Assembly: GCF_001189295.1 (NCBI RefSeq)
Contig: NZ_CP012159.1
Coordinates: forward strand, 10,063,856 to 10,127,855
Length of the DNA stretch: 64,000 nt
Reading direction: 5' to 3'
DNA from: Chondromyces crocatus
GTDB taxonomy: Bacteria; Myxococcota_A; Polyangia; Polyangiales; Polyangiaceae
Shown here: in pieces, positions 35,209-44,030 of the stretch
How the letters are laid out: every line of letters begins with the position of its first letter
Numbering within the stretch: the first letter of the stretch is position 1
The notes under the pieces: generated by a model
Told to the model about the DNA's origin: nothing
The model's database searches: none
Seen by the model: the letters and a program-made list of their open reading frames with translations, nothing else
Position numbers and translations under genes: made by a program

Positions 35209-35326
35209 GGGGCGCCTTTAGCACGAACAGGGGGTCGACGGCGCACCCGGCGTGCGCTGCGCTCGCGAGCGAACGCGATCCAGACCCTCCGATCGCGACG
35301 ATCCACCACGCGACCCGACGATCCGC

Positions 35327-35764
35327 TCAGGCCGCTGCGCGCAGGATCCGCAGGCAACCTGCCGCCGCCCGGGTCATCGAGTCATTGCGGGCAACCGTCC
35401 CACCACGCCCGCACAACAGCACCTCTGCTCCATCGAAATCCAGGCAACGCACCTCGACCTCCGGGCTGAGCGACGCAACCCGGGAGCCCACGGATGCGCT
35501 CGCGATGGCGTGAGGATTCGCGAGTAGCGGTGCGTAGGCCGCGAGCTCCTCGCAGGCCGGCCATGCCCCGGCACCGGCGACCAGACAGCCACTGTCGTCC
35601 ACGAGCACCACCGCCTCCAGGTGTCCCGAGGCACGCGCTGCAGCGAGCTGATAATGAAGTGCAGTGATGGGATCTTCGCTCCGGCGGCGCCGACGCTCGG
35701 AGAAGCTCAAAGGGGAAGCGCCCTCGGCTGGGGCGGCGGAGGCAGGACGCTCGTTCGTTTGCAT
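35327..35764 (-). CDS. Roadblock/LC7-like small protein
   Basis: 145 residues, soluble. After a ~30-residue basic leader (FSERRRRRSEDP), the pattern ITALHYQLAAARASGHLEAV, then VLVDDSGCLVAGAGAWPACE and ELAAYAPLLA, resembles the helix-strand-strand layout of roadblock/LC7 or profilin-like domains, where a V(V/L)DxxG turn is conserved. Later VEVRCLDFDGAEVLLCGRGG gives the next two strands. In myxobacteria such proteins regulate small Ras-like GTPases (MglB with MglA), but no such GTPase is next to it. The assignment rests on pattern only. The gene is divergent from the phosphatase gene, with 60 bases between. Confidence 0.6.
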   Translation of the reverse strand: MQTNERPASAAPAEGASPLSFSERRRRRSEDPITALHYQLAAARASGHLEAVVLVDDSGCLVAGAGAWPACEELAAYAPLLANPHAIASASVGSRVASLSPEVEVRCLDFDGAEVLLCGRGGTVARNDSMTRAAAGCLRILRAAA

Positions 35765-35823
35765 CGCGACAAAGCATGCTCGTCCAGCGCAGTGCAGGCC
35801 AAATTTGGTAACGTAGCGGCACG

Positions 35824-36555
35824 ATGCGCGGGTTCATCGACCTGCATGCTCACTGGGTCGCCGGAGTCGACGACGGCGCCAGAAGCTTCGCCGACAGCAT
35901 GAACTTGCTTTCCGCGCTGCATTCTGCGGGGTTCGACAAGGTCGTGGCCACCCCCCACATGCGCCCCGGCATGTTCGACAACACCCGCGATCAGCTCTGC
36001 ACCGCCTACGAAGCGACCTGTGAAGCGCTCCGGGGAACGCGGCAGACACTCCCCGAGCTCGGCCTCGCCTCCGAGCACTTCTTCGACGATGTGGTTTACC
36101 AGCGCCTCCTCGAAGGCCTCGCCCTCCCCTACCCCGGAGGGCACGCCGTCCTGGTGGAGTTCCCGAGCCGCAGCTTCCCCGCACAGGTAGCGCACAGGTT
36201 CTTCGACCTCCGACGGCGGTGCAAGCTTCGCCCCGTGCTGGCTCACCCTGAGCGCTACGAGCCAGTCTTCAAGGAGGTGAGGGTGCTCGACCCGCTGATC
36301 GACGGCGGCGCGTTGCTGCTCCTCGACGTCGCTGCGCTCGTTGGCAAATACGGACGTGCACCGCGACGGGCCGCCGAGGAGCTGCTCGACGAAGGCTACT
36401 ACTACGCCGCCTGCAGCGACGCGCACCACGCGAAGGACGTGATCGACGTCGAGCGGGGTATTGCCGCGCTGTTCCAGCGGGTCGGTGAGGAAGAGGCGAC
36501 CTTCTTGATGGTGGACGGTCCACGAGGGATCCTCGACGGCAAGATCGAGGACTGA
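35824..36555 (+). CDS. CpsB/CapC-type PHP-domain protein tyrosine phosphatase
   Basis: 243 residues. The N-terminus MRGFIDLHAHWVAGVDDGAR carries the PHP metal motif (HxH, here HAH) and the conserved DDG(A/S) of the CpsB/CapC/YwqE class. VVATPHM, SEHFF, LAHPERYEPV and CSDAHHAKDV supply the further metal-binding His/Asp/Glu. This family are manganese-dependent phosphotyrosine phosphatases that act on bacterial tyrosine kinases (BY-kinases) controlling capsule and exopolysaccharide assembly. The usual partner kinase (Wzc/CpsD-like) is not in this window; the neighbours are Ser/Thr kinases instead. It may serve the polysaccharide export parts encoded at 8.4-10.4 kb, but that is conjecture. Confidence 0.9.
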   Translation: MRGFIDLHAHWVAGVDDGARSFADSMNLLSALHSAGFDKVVATPHMRPGMFDNTRDQLCTAYEATCEALRGTRQTLPELGLASEHFFDDVVYQRLLEGLALPYPGGHAVLVEFPSRSFPAQVAHRFFDLRRRCKLRPVLAHPERYEPVFKEVRVLDPLIDGGALLLLDVAALVGKYGRAPRRAAEELLDEGYYYAACSDAHHAKDVIDVERGIAALFQRVGEEEATFLMVDGPRGILDGKIED

Positions 36556-36566
36556 CATTTCTCATC

Positions 36567-36583
36567 GAGGGGTCAGCACCCTC
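36567..36583. terminator. Weak hairpin at convergent stops
   Basis: GAGGG (36567-36571) and CCCTC (36579-36583) can pair around a 7-base loop just after the phosphatase stop and touching the stop of the convergent kinase gene. It is short and without a T-run. Confidence 0.3.
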
Positions 36584-38225
36584 ATGGCGCCGCGAGTGCG
36601 CGCCCCCGCGGCTCGACCTCCTCCAGCGACTCCTCCCTGGAGACTGCTGAATCCGCTCCCTGCGGAGCCACTCCGTCCCGCAGGGGCCTCGCCGCCGGAT
36701 GCGCAGGCGCAGTCAGCGTGTGGGTCGCTGGCCGGAATGGACTGTCCAGGGAGGGACGCGCTGCCGAGCGAGGAGCGCCCCCTTCACGTGAGGAAGGAGG
36801 ATCTCGATCCAGCGCCGGAGGAGGAATGTTGCTGTCGCCCGTGGTCGCTGAGCCGAACAGCGCGCAGGTCACGGCAGCCACCACCATGGCTGTCCCAGCC
36901 CGCGCACCGCGGCTGACGGGACCCTCGCGGCGGCTCTCCGGCGGAGCCTCGACGGCCGACTCGGCCCGCTCCACACCCCCGACGCGCTCGAGCGCCACCG
37001 CGCGAGACCTGACCGGACTCGGAAAAATTCCTGAAGCGCTCGGGAACACGCCCGAAGCCTCGGTGGATGTCACCGCCAGGGTGTACACGCACGGCTCGAC
37101 GTCCGAGGGGGACCCACACCGAGGCATCCGCCGTCGATCCCGCGGTTGGTGCTCCACTGCCTCCAGCGCCTCACGCAGCTTGCGAGCCCGCAGCTGCAGC
37201 GCCTCCCCGAGCACCTCGTGGAGCCACTGAGCCACGGCGTGATCGCTGCTCGGCAGCGCCGCGCCCGGGACGGCTTCGTCGAGCGCTTGCATCAGCGCTC
37301 CCGCCGTCTGGAAGCGTCGCTCTGGCGCCCTGGCGAGCGCGGAGAGCACCACATGTTCGAGCGCCGGCGGGACAGGAGGCCCGCTCGGCGCCGGAACCCG
37401 GAGGCGCGCTCGCGGTCGAGACGAGATGGGCGCCAGCGGATAATCGCTGGCGATGCGGGTCATGGTGATCTGGTCGTCGTCTGCGAGGAAGGGGTGGGTC
37501 CCGGCCAGCATCTCGTATAGAAGAATCCCCACGGCGAAGAGATCGGCGCGACGATCGCTCGGCGCGCCGAGGATGTGCTCTGGCGCCATGTAGGGCGCTT
37601 TCCCGCGCAACTCGCCGCGCTGCCCGGAGGACGGAGGCGCCGCGACCCACGCCTCGATCGGGATGAGACCGCTCCGTTCCGACAGCGGCGGACCACCATA
37701 GAGTGCCACCCCGAAATCGACCAGTCGGACCAGGCCCTCCGACGTAATCAGCACGTTCTCGGGCGAGACGTCGCAATGAACGAGCCCGAGCGGCCTCCCG
37801 TCGTCGTCACAAAGCTCGTGTGCCGACTCGAGCCCTGCGCAGATCTGGTAGGCGATCCGCGCGGCGACGAGCGCAGGTGCGGGCCGACCTGCTGCACCGC
37901 GGAGTGCAGCGGACAGCGGCTCACCGGCCACCCATTCCATGACCAGGTAGGGCGTGCCACGATATTGCCCACGATCGACGCCCTGCACGACATTGGGGTG
38001 TCGAATCCGTGCGGCGACTTCCGCCTCGTCGAGGAACATTCGCTGCAAGGCAGGATCCTCGGCGAGTTCCGGCCTCAGCACCTTGATTGCGAAGAGCTGC
38101 TGATACCCGTGCTCTCGCTTCAGCCGCGCGGCCCAGACCTCTCCCATGCCGCCCGAGGCGACCTTCAGGACGAGCTCATAACGCCCGAGGGTCGTCCCCG
38201 AGCCCAGATGCAGTGCGCCCCCCAC
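36582..38225 (-). CDS. Ser/Thr protein kinase with HCD in place of HRD
   Basis: 547 residues from a GTG at 38225. Kinase domain ~15-310: glycine loop VASGGMGEVWAARL, Lys in FAIKVLRPEL, Glu in FLDEAEVAARIRHPN, catalytic loop HCDVSPENVLI, metal motif DFGVALYGG, APE motif YMAPEHILG. The catalytic Asp is present but the preceding Arg of HRD is Cys, so it is of the non-RD class and probably does not need activation-loop phosphorylation through that Arg. An insert of ~20 residues (LIPIEAWVAAPPSSGQRGEL) lies in the activation segment. One hydrophobic segment at ~440-460 (TAMVVAAVTCALFGSATTG) may anchor it, with a Pro/Arg-rich end. It is divergent from the second kinase. Confidence 0.9.
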   Translation of the reverse strand: MGGALHLGSGTTLGRYELVLKVASGGMGEVWAARLKREHGYQQLFAIKVLRPELAEDPALQRMFLDEAEVAARIRHPNVVQGVDRGQYRGTPYLVMEWVAGEPLSAALRGAAGRPAPALVAARIAYQICAGLESAHELCDDDGRPLGLVHCDVSPENVLITSEGLVRLVDFGVALYGGPPLSERSGLIPIEAWVAAPPSSGQRGELRGKAPYMAPEHILGAPSDRRADLFAVGILLYEMLAGTHPFLADDDQITMTRIASDYPLAPISSRPRARLRVPAPSGPPVPPALEHVVLSALARAPERRFQTAGALMQALDEAVPGAALPSSDHAVAQWLHEVLGEALQLRARKLREALEAVEHQPRDRRRMPRCGSPSDVEPCVYTLAVTSTEASGVFPSASGIFPSPVRSRAVALERVGGVERAESAVEAPPESRREGPVSRGARAGTAMVVAAVTCALFGSATTGDSNIPPPALDRDPPSSREGGAPRSAARPSLDSPFRPATHTLTAPAHPAARPLRDGVAPQGADSAVSREESLEEVEPRGRALAAP

Positions 38226-38320
38226 CCTCTATTTGTGGCGCATTGAACGTTCATTCGCCAGTCTTCCTCGCCCTCGTCCAATGCGATTGTGCGCAGTTTG
38301 TCTCACTTCAGCGCTGGCGA

Positions 38321-38330
38321 GGTTCGAACC
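38321..38330. promoter_or_regulatory. Palindrome between divergent kinase genes
   Basis: GGTTCGAACC is a perfect 10-bp palindrome flanked by GGC and GCC, in the ~220-bp space between the two divergent kinase genes. Its place would suit an operator, but a single palindrome of this length can arise by chance. Confidence 0.22.
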
Positions 38331-38446
38331 GCCTTCGACCCAGGCATGAGGCACCGGTGCGACGATCGGCAGCTCCGCGAGGTCATGGCGCGTCTCGTCA
38401 TCGCAGAACCACGTCGAGGGACGATGCGCGGCGGAGGATGCTTGTC

Positions 38447-40228
38447 ATGAACGGAAGCGGCACGCTGGAGCATGCGCCTGGGGCGACGACGGGTCTCGTG
38501 CCTGGCGAGAGAATCGGTCCTTATGAGCTGCTGTTCCAGGCGGCAGAAGGTGGAATGGCGACCATCTGGGCCGCCCGCCCCTGGAATACGAGCGGCGCGC
38601 AGAACGTGGTGGCCGTGAAAATCCTCTCCGACGTCCTGCGGGAAGACCCGGAGGGACGCGCCATGTTCCTCGACGAAGCGCGCACGGCGGCGAGAATCAC
38701 CCACCCCAACATCGGACAGGTTCTCGATTACGGGGAAGACCGAGGCCAGCTCTACCTGGCCATGGACTGGATCGAAGGAGAATCGCTGGCACGCCTCGAC
38801 GCCGCCCAGCGCGCCCGGGGCGGCAGACTCCCGCTGCGCTGGGTGCTCCAGGTCGCTGCTGCCGCCTGCGTCGGACTGCACGCCGCGCACGAAGCGAGAG
38901 ACGACGACGGGGAGCTCATGCACCTCGTCCACCGCGACGTCTCCCCCCAGAACGTGATGGTCACCGTCGACGGCATGGTGAAGGTAGTCGACTTCGGCGT
39001 GGCGAAGTCGCGCCGCCGCGCCCAGGTGACGCGTGTCGGCGTCATCAAGGGCAAGACGGGGTATTTCTCTCCGGAGCAGATCGCCGGCCACGAGATCGAT
39101 CGACGGAGTGACATCTTCTCGTTCGGGATCATGCTCTACGTGCTCTGCACCGATCACCACCCGTTCCGCGGGCGCAGCGCCATCGAGACGGTGCAGAACA
39201 TCGCCACGCGCGACCCGTTCTCACCGCGTGACATGGTCCCCGACATGCCCCGCGCCCTCGATGCGCTCATCCTGCGCGCCCTCTCCAAGGACCCAGCAGA
39301 TCGGTTCGACAGCGCGCTGGAACTCGGGCGCGCGCTGGAACTCATCAACTACACCCTCGGCTCGGCGGAGGCCTCGACCCGCGGTGACGCGCGTGTCGAC
39401 GAGCACCTCTCGAACCAGCAGGTCGGCGCCCTGGTCCACACCCTGCTGCCCGGCTCGGCCGACGAACGCAGGGAGCGCCTGGCCCAGACAGCGGCGCGGC
39501 TCGATGCCGCCCGGGAGCGCACAGCAGCTCAGACCAGCGCCTGTCCAGAGGCGGAAGCGAGCGGCTCCTGTGCGCATGGAGCCGGGGAGTCCGCCCTCCG
39601 GGCGAGCCTCTCGCTCACGGGCGTGTCGACCCCCGAACCGCCGTATACGGAGGGGACATGCGCCATCAGCTCGCCTCCTCGCGGCGAGTCCGTGTCGACC
39701 GAGGTCCTGAACCCCCGCCTTTCGCAGGAGGGTGCCGGGAGCGCCCAGAAGCTTCGCCCCGCGCAGCCCAGGCCGCTGGGCTTGCTCTCCGTGCTTGCCC
39801 TCCTCGGCGCCCTCGCCCTGGTCACGCGCGCCGGAGAGCAGCTCGCTGGGTCCGCCGCTGCGTGGGACCGCCCCCCAGCCGCACAGGCGCGCGCTGGCGT
39901 GGCCACGGAGATGATCGGCGCCGCCTTCGCTGCCCAGGGGGCTTCCACGCCGTCGCCGCCCGACGACGCCACCCCTCACCTCTCCGGGACGACGCCACCC
40001 GAGCCAGCACTCCCCACGAGCGATCCTCGACGCGCCACGCCATCCGAAGAGGCTGCGTCGCCCAAACCTCCCCGCGGGACCTCGCGGCTGCGCTCCCCGT
40101 GCAGCGTCCCTGTCACGACGTCGACTCCCGCCCCCTCGTCGAGCGCCCATCAGAGGTCAGCCCCGAGGCCGGCCCCAGCCCCCTCACTCCTTGAAGATCC
40201 CGCAGACCCACGCCGAAGATCCCACTGA
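38447..40228 (+). CDS. Ser/Thr protein kinase, membrane-anchored
   Basis: 593 residues from the ATG at 38447, chosen because GGAGG lies 9 bases before; an in-frame ATG at 38438 is too close to it. Kinase domain ~20-300: FQAAEGGMATIWAARPW (Gly-rich loop), VVAVKILSDV, FLDEARTAARITHPN, HRDVSPQNVMV, DFGVAKSRRRA, GYFSPEQIAG. All catalytic residues are present (Lys, Glu, HRD Asp, DFG). One membrane helix lies at ~444-466 (LGLLSVLALLGALALVTRAG), with a Pro/Ser/Thr-rich extracytoplasmic end, and the juxtamembrane region (~330-440) is low complexity. This is a typical myxobacterial Pkn-type receptor-like kinase. The HRDVSPQNV form of the catalytic loop is common in this phylum. Targets unknown. Confidence 0.93.
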   Translation: MNGSGTLEHAPGATTGLVPGERIGPYELLFQAAEGGMATIWAARPWNTSGAQNVVAVKILSDVLREDPEGRAMFLDEARTAARITHPNIGQVLDYGEDRGQLYLAMDWIEGESLARLDAAQRARGGRLPLRWVLQVAAAACVGLHAAHEARDDDGELMHLVHRDVSPQNVMVTVDGMVKVVDFGVAKSRRRAQVTRVGVIKGKTGYFSPEQIAGHEIDRRSDIFSFGIMLYVLCTDHHPFRGRSAIETVQNIATRDPFSPRDMVPDMPRALDALILRALSKDPADRFDSALELGRALELINYTLGSAEASTRGDARVDEHLSNQQVGALVHTLLPGSADERRERLAQTAARLDAARERTAAQTSACPEAEASGSCAHGAGESALRASLSLTGVSTPEPPYTEGTCAISSPPRGESVSTEVLNPRLSQEGAGSAQKLRPAQPRPLGLLSVLALLGALALVTRAGEQLAGSAAAWDRPPAAQARAGVATEMIGAAFAAQGASTPSPPDDATPHLSGTTPPEPALPTSDPRRATPSEEAASPKPPRGTSRLRSPCSVPVTTSTPAPSSSAHQRSAPRPAPAPSLLEDPADPRRRSH

Positions 40229-40283
40229 CACACGCCGCCCAGCACTGCCCGTGGCCTCACCCCGCCGCCCAGGAGTTCGGCTC

Positions 40284-40304
40284 GAGCGCTCAGCTCAAGC
40301 GCTC
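40284..40304. terminator. Hairpin downstream of kinase gene
   Basis: GAGCGCT (40284-40290) and AGCGCTC (40298-40304) are perfect 7-bp arms with a 7-base loop. The loop contains the stop of the convergent gene at 40295, so the structure would mainly serve the kinase gene that stops at 40228. Confidence 0.4.
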
Positions 40305-41545
40305 ACGGCGCGCAGCTCCGGCGCCGAGCGCATGCTCGGGAGCCGATGAACCACCCCGCGAGCCCCGCTCCGCTCGCGCAGACCGAAGGCATCGAACATC
40401 GCCCGGTGACGCTCGCTCAGCCCTGCCGTCCGATCGAGCACCGTCTCGAACGAGACGAACAGCTCTTCGCGCCTTCCGTCGCCCAGCGTCCGCTTGAGCG
40501 ACAACTCCCGCGGAGACGCCGAGCGACGCACGATCTCGCGAATGATGGGCGCGACCGCGCCGATCACCACCTCCGCGATCACCTCCGGATGCACGATGTC
40601 ACCCACCTGCACCCCGCCGAGCGTCGCCTCGGTGGCCCCCGTCCGGTGAAGCACCAGCTCACCGAGCGTGGACTCGACCCGCGCCCACAGCCGCTTCACC
40701 TCTGCCGAATCCGTCGCGTCGAGCACCTCCGGCTCGCCGACCGCCTCCCCCTGCTTGTCGAGGCGCGTCGCCGTGACGCCCGTCGACGACCCCGAGCGCA
40801 GCACGATCTCGATCCCCTCCTGCCGCTTCGGGTTGTGCACGAGCGTCATCCTCGCGTCCTCGGGCGTGTGCGTGACCGAGGCGACGAACAGCTTGTCGAG
40901 CCGCACCGGACAGGGCCTCGGCTTCCGCAGCCAGGGCTTGCGCATCATCTGGATGGTCACCTCACGCTCCAGCTGGTTCACCCGGGGAGACCGCGACCAC
41001 AGGTGCGTCACCGGGATCTCCACCCCGAACGTCGCCTCCAGCCCACAGTGCGCCCGCGAGAACACCTCGGCGCTCGCGGAGGCGACGCCCTTCTCCGCAC
41101 CCCAGCGAATGCTCCACGTCGTCTCCGGGAGCTGGTGCGCCGTGAGGAACGCGCTCAGCGCCGGGAGCACCTTCGCATGCGGGGCGGCGCGGCTCGACGC
41201 GGCGACCGCCGACTCGCGCAGACCGAGCACCTCGGCACGCGTCCTCTCGAGAGTCGCCCAGGCGTGCTCCGCGATGCGCGCCGCCGCGAGCTGAACGGGC
41301 CCAGCGTCCGGCGCCACCACCGGCGGGTTCGCCCCGAGGCTCTCCTCGATACGGCGCGCCACCGCGTCCAGCGCAGCCAGCTCCTTGGTCACCCGCGCGT
41401 CCGTCTCCTGCACCGCGCGGTTACCGCTGTCCACCAGCTCATCGGCCCGGAGCAGCGCCACGCTCGCTTCGGTCGCCGCGCACAGCGTGACCAGGAAGTT
41501 CTCGGTCAGAGGAAACGGGGTCGCGTCGCCGTACAGGTATTTCAT
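40295..41545 (-). CDS. Cytoplasmic protein of unknown function
   Basis: 416 residues from the ATG at 41545 (GAGAGG just upstream); the frame is open to 41779 but the extra part is poor in protein-like sequence. It starts MKYLYGDATPFPLTENFLVT. Residues ~30-150 are helical with a long charged stretch (DARVTKELAALDAVARRIEE; ARIAEHAWATLERTRAEVL) and the remainder is mixed, with a basic block (QMMRKPWLRKPRPCPVRLDK) and RELSLKRTLGDGRREELFVS near the end. No signal peptide, membrane segment or known motif is visible. The opening YGDxTPFP is distinctive and may define a family in this phylum. I cannot assign a role. Confidence 0.78.
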   Translation of the reverse strand: MKYLYGDATPFPLTENFLVTLCAATEASVALLRADELVDSGNRAVQETDARVTKELAALDAVARRIEESLGANPPVVAPDAGPVQLAAARIAEHAWATLERTRAEVLGLRESAVAASSRAAPHAKVLPALSAFLTAHQLPETTWSIRWGAEKGVASASAEVFSRAHCGLEATFGVEIPVTHLWSRSPRVNQLEREVTIQMMRKPWLRKPRPCPVRLDKLFVASVTHTPEDARMTLVHNPKRQEGIEIVLRSGSSTGVTATRLDKQGEAVGEPEVLDATDSAEVKRLWARVESTLGELVLHRTGATEATLGGVQVGDIVHPEVIAEVVIGAVAPIIREIVRRSASPRELSLKRTLGDGRREELFVSFETVLDRTAGLSERHRAMFDAFGLRERSGARGVVHRLPSMRSAPELRAVSA

Positions 41546-41836
41546 GACCTCTCCGTGCCGTGGGCAGACCGCCAGTTCGCAACGCCCATGCCACGACGTG
41601 AGGAGCCCCTCACCAGCGCCTCGAACGCAGCGCGCACAGCATGCGACTGCACGACCCGCACTCGCGCTGGACAGGTCAGGCCTTGCAGAGAACTTGGCCC
41701 GAAGGGTGGACCGGGTGGTGGGTGGATCTATGGTCCCCCACCCGGTACGGCATGGCCCCGGACAGCGCCGCGTCCACACCTTCCACGTGCTCGGATGCTG
41801 ACTGGAAAGGTCCTGTGACGCTCTCCGACCCGCGCT

Positions 41837-42451
41837 TCAGGGCACGGCGGTCGGACTGCCCCGCAGCATGAAGAAGATCACCACGCCGGTGATCGAGACG
41901 TAGAGCCAGATGGGCAGCAGGATCTTCGCCACCCGACGGTGCTTCTCGAAGGACGCCTTGAACGCGAAGTAGAACGACGCGAGCGCCATCGGCACGATCC
42001 CCATCGACAGCACGATGTGGGTGATCAGGATGAAGAAGTAGACGCCCCGGATCGCCCCCGTCCCCTGGAACTTCGTGTCGCCGTGCACGAAGTGGTACGC
42101 CAGATAGCAGACGAGGAACAGCGACGACGCCGCGAACGCCGCCACCATCAGGTACTTGTGGACGAGCACCGCGCGGCGCTTGATGGCCACCCACGCCGCC
42201 ACGAGCAGCGCGGCCGCGAGCCCGTTGAACATCGCGTTGATGGGCGGCAAGAAGCGCAGATCCGCGCCTCCCCCCCCGCGACGCACCAGCAGGATGTATG
42301 CGAGGAAAGCCAGCGCCGCCGTCGAGAGGATGGCGTTGAAGACGTAGAAGCTCCTGTCGCTGGTCCGGGCGAGGAGCGCCACGGGGCGGAGGGGCGACGG
42401 CATCTCGGGGCCCGTGGGGGACGCGGGCGTCGTGGGGGACGAGGACGACAT
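41837..42451 (-). CDS. DUF420-family membrane protein
   Basis: 204 residues. Residues 1-30 are Ser/Pro-rich, followed by five hydrophobic helices (FYVFNAILSTAALAFLAYIL; MFNGLAAALLVAAWVAIK; MVAAFAASSLFLVCYLAYHF; VYFFILITHIVLSMGIVPM; ILLPIWLYVSITGVVIFFML). The helices carry His residues in HKYLMV, YHFVHGDTKFQG and LITHIVLS, which is the pattern of DUF420 (YozB-like) proteins. These are often encoded near cytochrome c oxidase or SCO-type genes and are thought to act in heme/copper oxidase biogenesis, but no oxidase gene is here. The glutathione reductase gene lies just upstream on the same strand, 15 bases away, so the two probably form an operon. Confidence 0.85.
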   Translation of the reverse strand: MSSSSPTTPASPTGPEMPSPLRPVALLARTSDRSFYVFNAILSTAALAFLAYILLVRRGGGGADLRFLPPINAMFNGLAAALLVAAWVAIKRRAVLVHKYLMVAAFAASSLFLVCYLAYHFVHGDTKFQGTGAIRGVYFFILITHIVLSMGIVPMALASFYFAFKASFEKHRRVAKILLPIWLYVSITGVVIFFMLRGSPTAVP

Positions 42452-42466
42452 CGGGGCGATCTGCTC

Positions 42467-43840
42467 CTAGCTGCTGGGTGGGTCCGGCAGCGGCTCGCGC
42501 ATGGTCACGAGCTCCTCTGCCGAGGTGGGGTGGATGCCGACGGTCGCGTCGAACTGGGCCTTGGTGGCCCCGCATTTCAACGCCACTGCGAAGCCTTGGG
42601 TGATCTCGCCCGCGTCCGGGCCGACCATGTGGACGCCGAGCACCTTGTCGGTCTCCTTGTCCACGAGCAGCTTCATCATCGTCTTCTCCTGACGCCCGCT
42701 CAGCGTGTGCTTGAGGGGGCGGAACGTGGAGGCGTACACGTCGAGCTTCTTGCAGGCCTCCCGCGCCTGCGCCTCGGTGAGCCCCACCGTGCCGATGCTC
42801 GGCTGGCTGAACACCGCCGTCGGGATGTTGTGGTAATCCATCTTCACCGGCTGCCCGCGGAACAGCGCCCGCGAGAGCGCCATCGCCTCGGCGATCGCCA
42901 CCGGCGTGAGCGCGACCCGGCCGATCACATCCCCGATCGCGTAGATCGACGGCACCGACGTCTTGAACCCATCGTCGACGACGACCGACCCGTTCGGTGC
43001 CAGCGTCACCCCGACCTCTTCGAGGCCCAGCCCCTGCACATTGGGGACGCGACCGATGGCGAAGAGTGCCGTGTCGGCCTCGATCTCGGTGCCGTCCTGG
43101 AGCGCCACGCACAGCGCGCCGTCGTCACGACGCGCGAGGCAGCTCACCTCGGTGTTCGGCTTGATCTCGATCCCCTTCTTGATCATCTCCTCGGCCAGGA
43201 AGGACCGGATGTCGTCGTCGAACCCGTTGAGCAGGTGCAGACCGCGCACGGCCATCGTGACGCGCGCTCCGAGGCCGGCCAGGATGCCGGCGAACTCCAC
43301 CGCGATGTAGCCGCCGCCGCTGATGACCACCCGCTTCGGCAACTCGGGCAAGTGGAACGCCTCGTCGGAGGAGATCGCCAGCTCCTTGCCGGGGATGTCC
43401 GGCATGCGCGGCTTGCCGCCCGTCGCGACCAGGATCCGCTCCGCGGTGACGCGCTGACCGTCCACCTCGACCTCGTGCGGTCCGATCACCCGGGCGCGCC
43501 CCCGGAAGAGCTTGACCCCGGCGTTGGTGAGCAGGCGATCGTAGACGCCGTTCAGCCGCTCGATCTCCTTGTCCTTGTTGCGGACCAGCGTGCTCCAGTC
43601 GAAGCCGGGCGCCGTCACGTCCCACCCGTAGCCCCGGGCGTCCTCGAAGTCCTCGTGGAAGTGGCTTGCGTAGTACAGGAGCTTCTTGGGGATGCATCCC
43701 GCGTTCACGCAGGTCCCCCCGAGGTATTTGCCCTCGGCGATGGCGACACGCGCACCGTAGCTGCCGGACATCCGGGCGGCGCGCACGCCCCCCGAGCCAG
43801 CGCCGATCACGAAGAGGTCGTACTGGTAGGATGTGCTCAT
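42467..43840 (-). CDS. gor: Glutathione reductase (NADPH, FAD)
   Basis: 457 residues, beginning STSYQYDLFVIGAGSGGVRA with the FAD-binding GxGxxG. The redox disulphide is in GGTCVNAGCIPKKLLYY (Cys44, Cys49). The NAD(P) motif GGGYIAVEFAGILAGLGA is followed by the Arg in MAVRGLHLLNGFDDDI that favours NADPH. The second FAD motif IYAIGDVIGRVALTPVAIAE and the C-terminal interface motif GIHPTSAEELVTM with the catalytic His-Glu pair complete the class I pyridine nucleotide-disulphide oxidoreductase set. The spacing CVNAGC and GIHPTSAEE are those of glutathione reductase, not of lipoamide dehydrogenase (CLNxGC) or mercuric reductase. It keeps glutathione or a similar thiol reduced in the cytoplasm. 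Confidence 0.93.
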   Translation of the reverse strand: MSTSYQYDLFVIGAGSGGVRAARMSGSYGARVAIAEGKYLGGTCVNAGCIPKKLLYYASHFHEDFEDARGYGWDVTAPGFDWSTLVRNKDKEIERLNGVYDRLLTNAGVKLFRGRARVIGPHEVEVDGQRVTAERILVATGGKPRMPDIPGKELAISSDEAFHLPELPKRVVISGGGYIAVEFAGILAGLGARVTMAVRGLHLLNGFDDDIRSFLAEEMIKKGIEIKPNTEVSCLARRDDGALCVALQDGTEIEADTALFAIGRVPNVQGLGLEEVGVTLAPNGSVVVDDGFKTSVPSIYAIGDVIGRVALTPVAIAEAMALSRALFRGQPVKMDYHNIPTAVFSQPSIGTVGLTEAQAREACKKLDVYASTFRPLKHTLSGRQEKTMMKLLVDKETDKVLGVHMVGPDAGEITQGFAVALKCGATKAQFDATVGIHPTSAEELVTMREPLPDPPSS

Positions 43841-44030
43841 GGTGGTCCGATCGGGGCGAGTTGCCCTCCCACCGTCCTAGATCAAGGTCGCAGCCCCGTC
43901 ACCCTGGCTGCACCTGCTCTCTGAACCGACACGCCCTCCTGGCGATCCGACGACCACGACCCTTCCCCGACGCGGAGCCCCTGTCGCCCTCGTGGCGCCG
44001 TGGTATCAGCCATGCGCCAGGAGGATGCCC

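Noticed and set aside
38315-38340. GGTTCGAACC as a tRNA T-arm
   Set aside because: No acceptor stem, D-arm or anticodon arm could be found around it, and the flanking bases do not form a 5-bp T stem.
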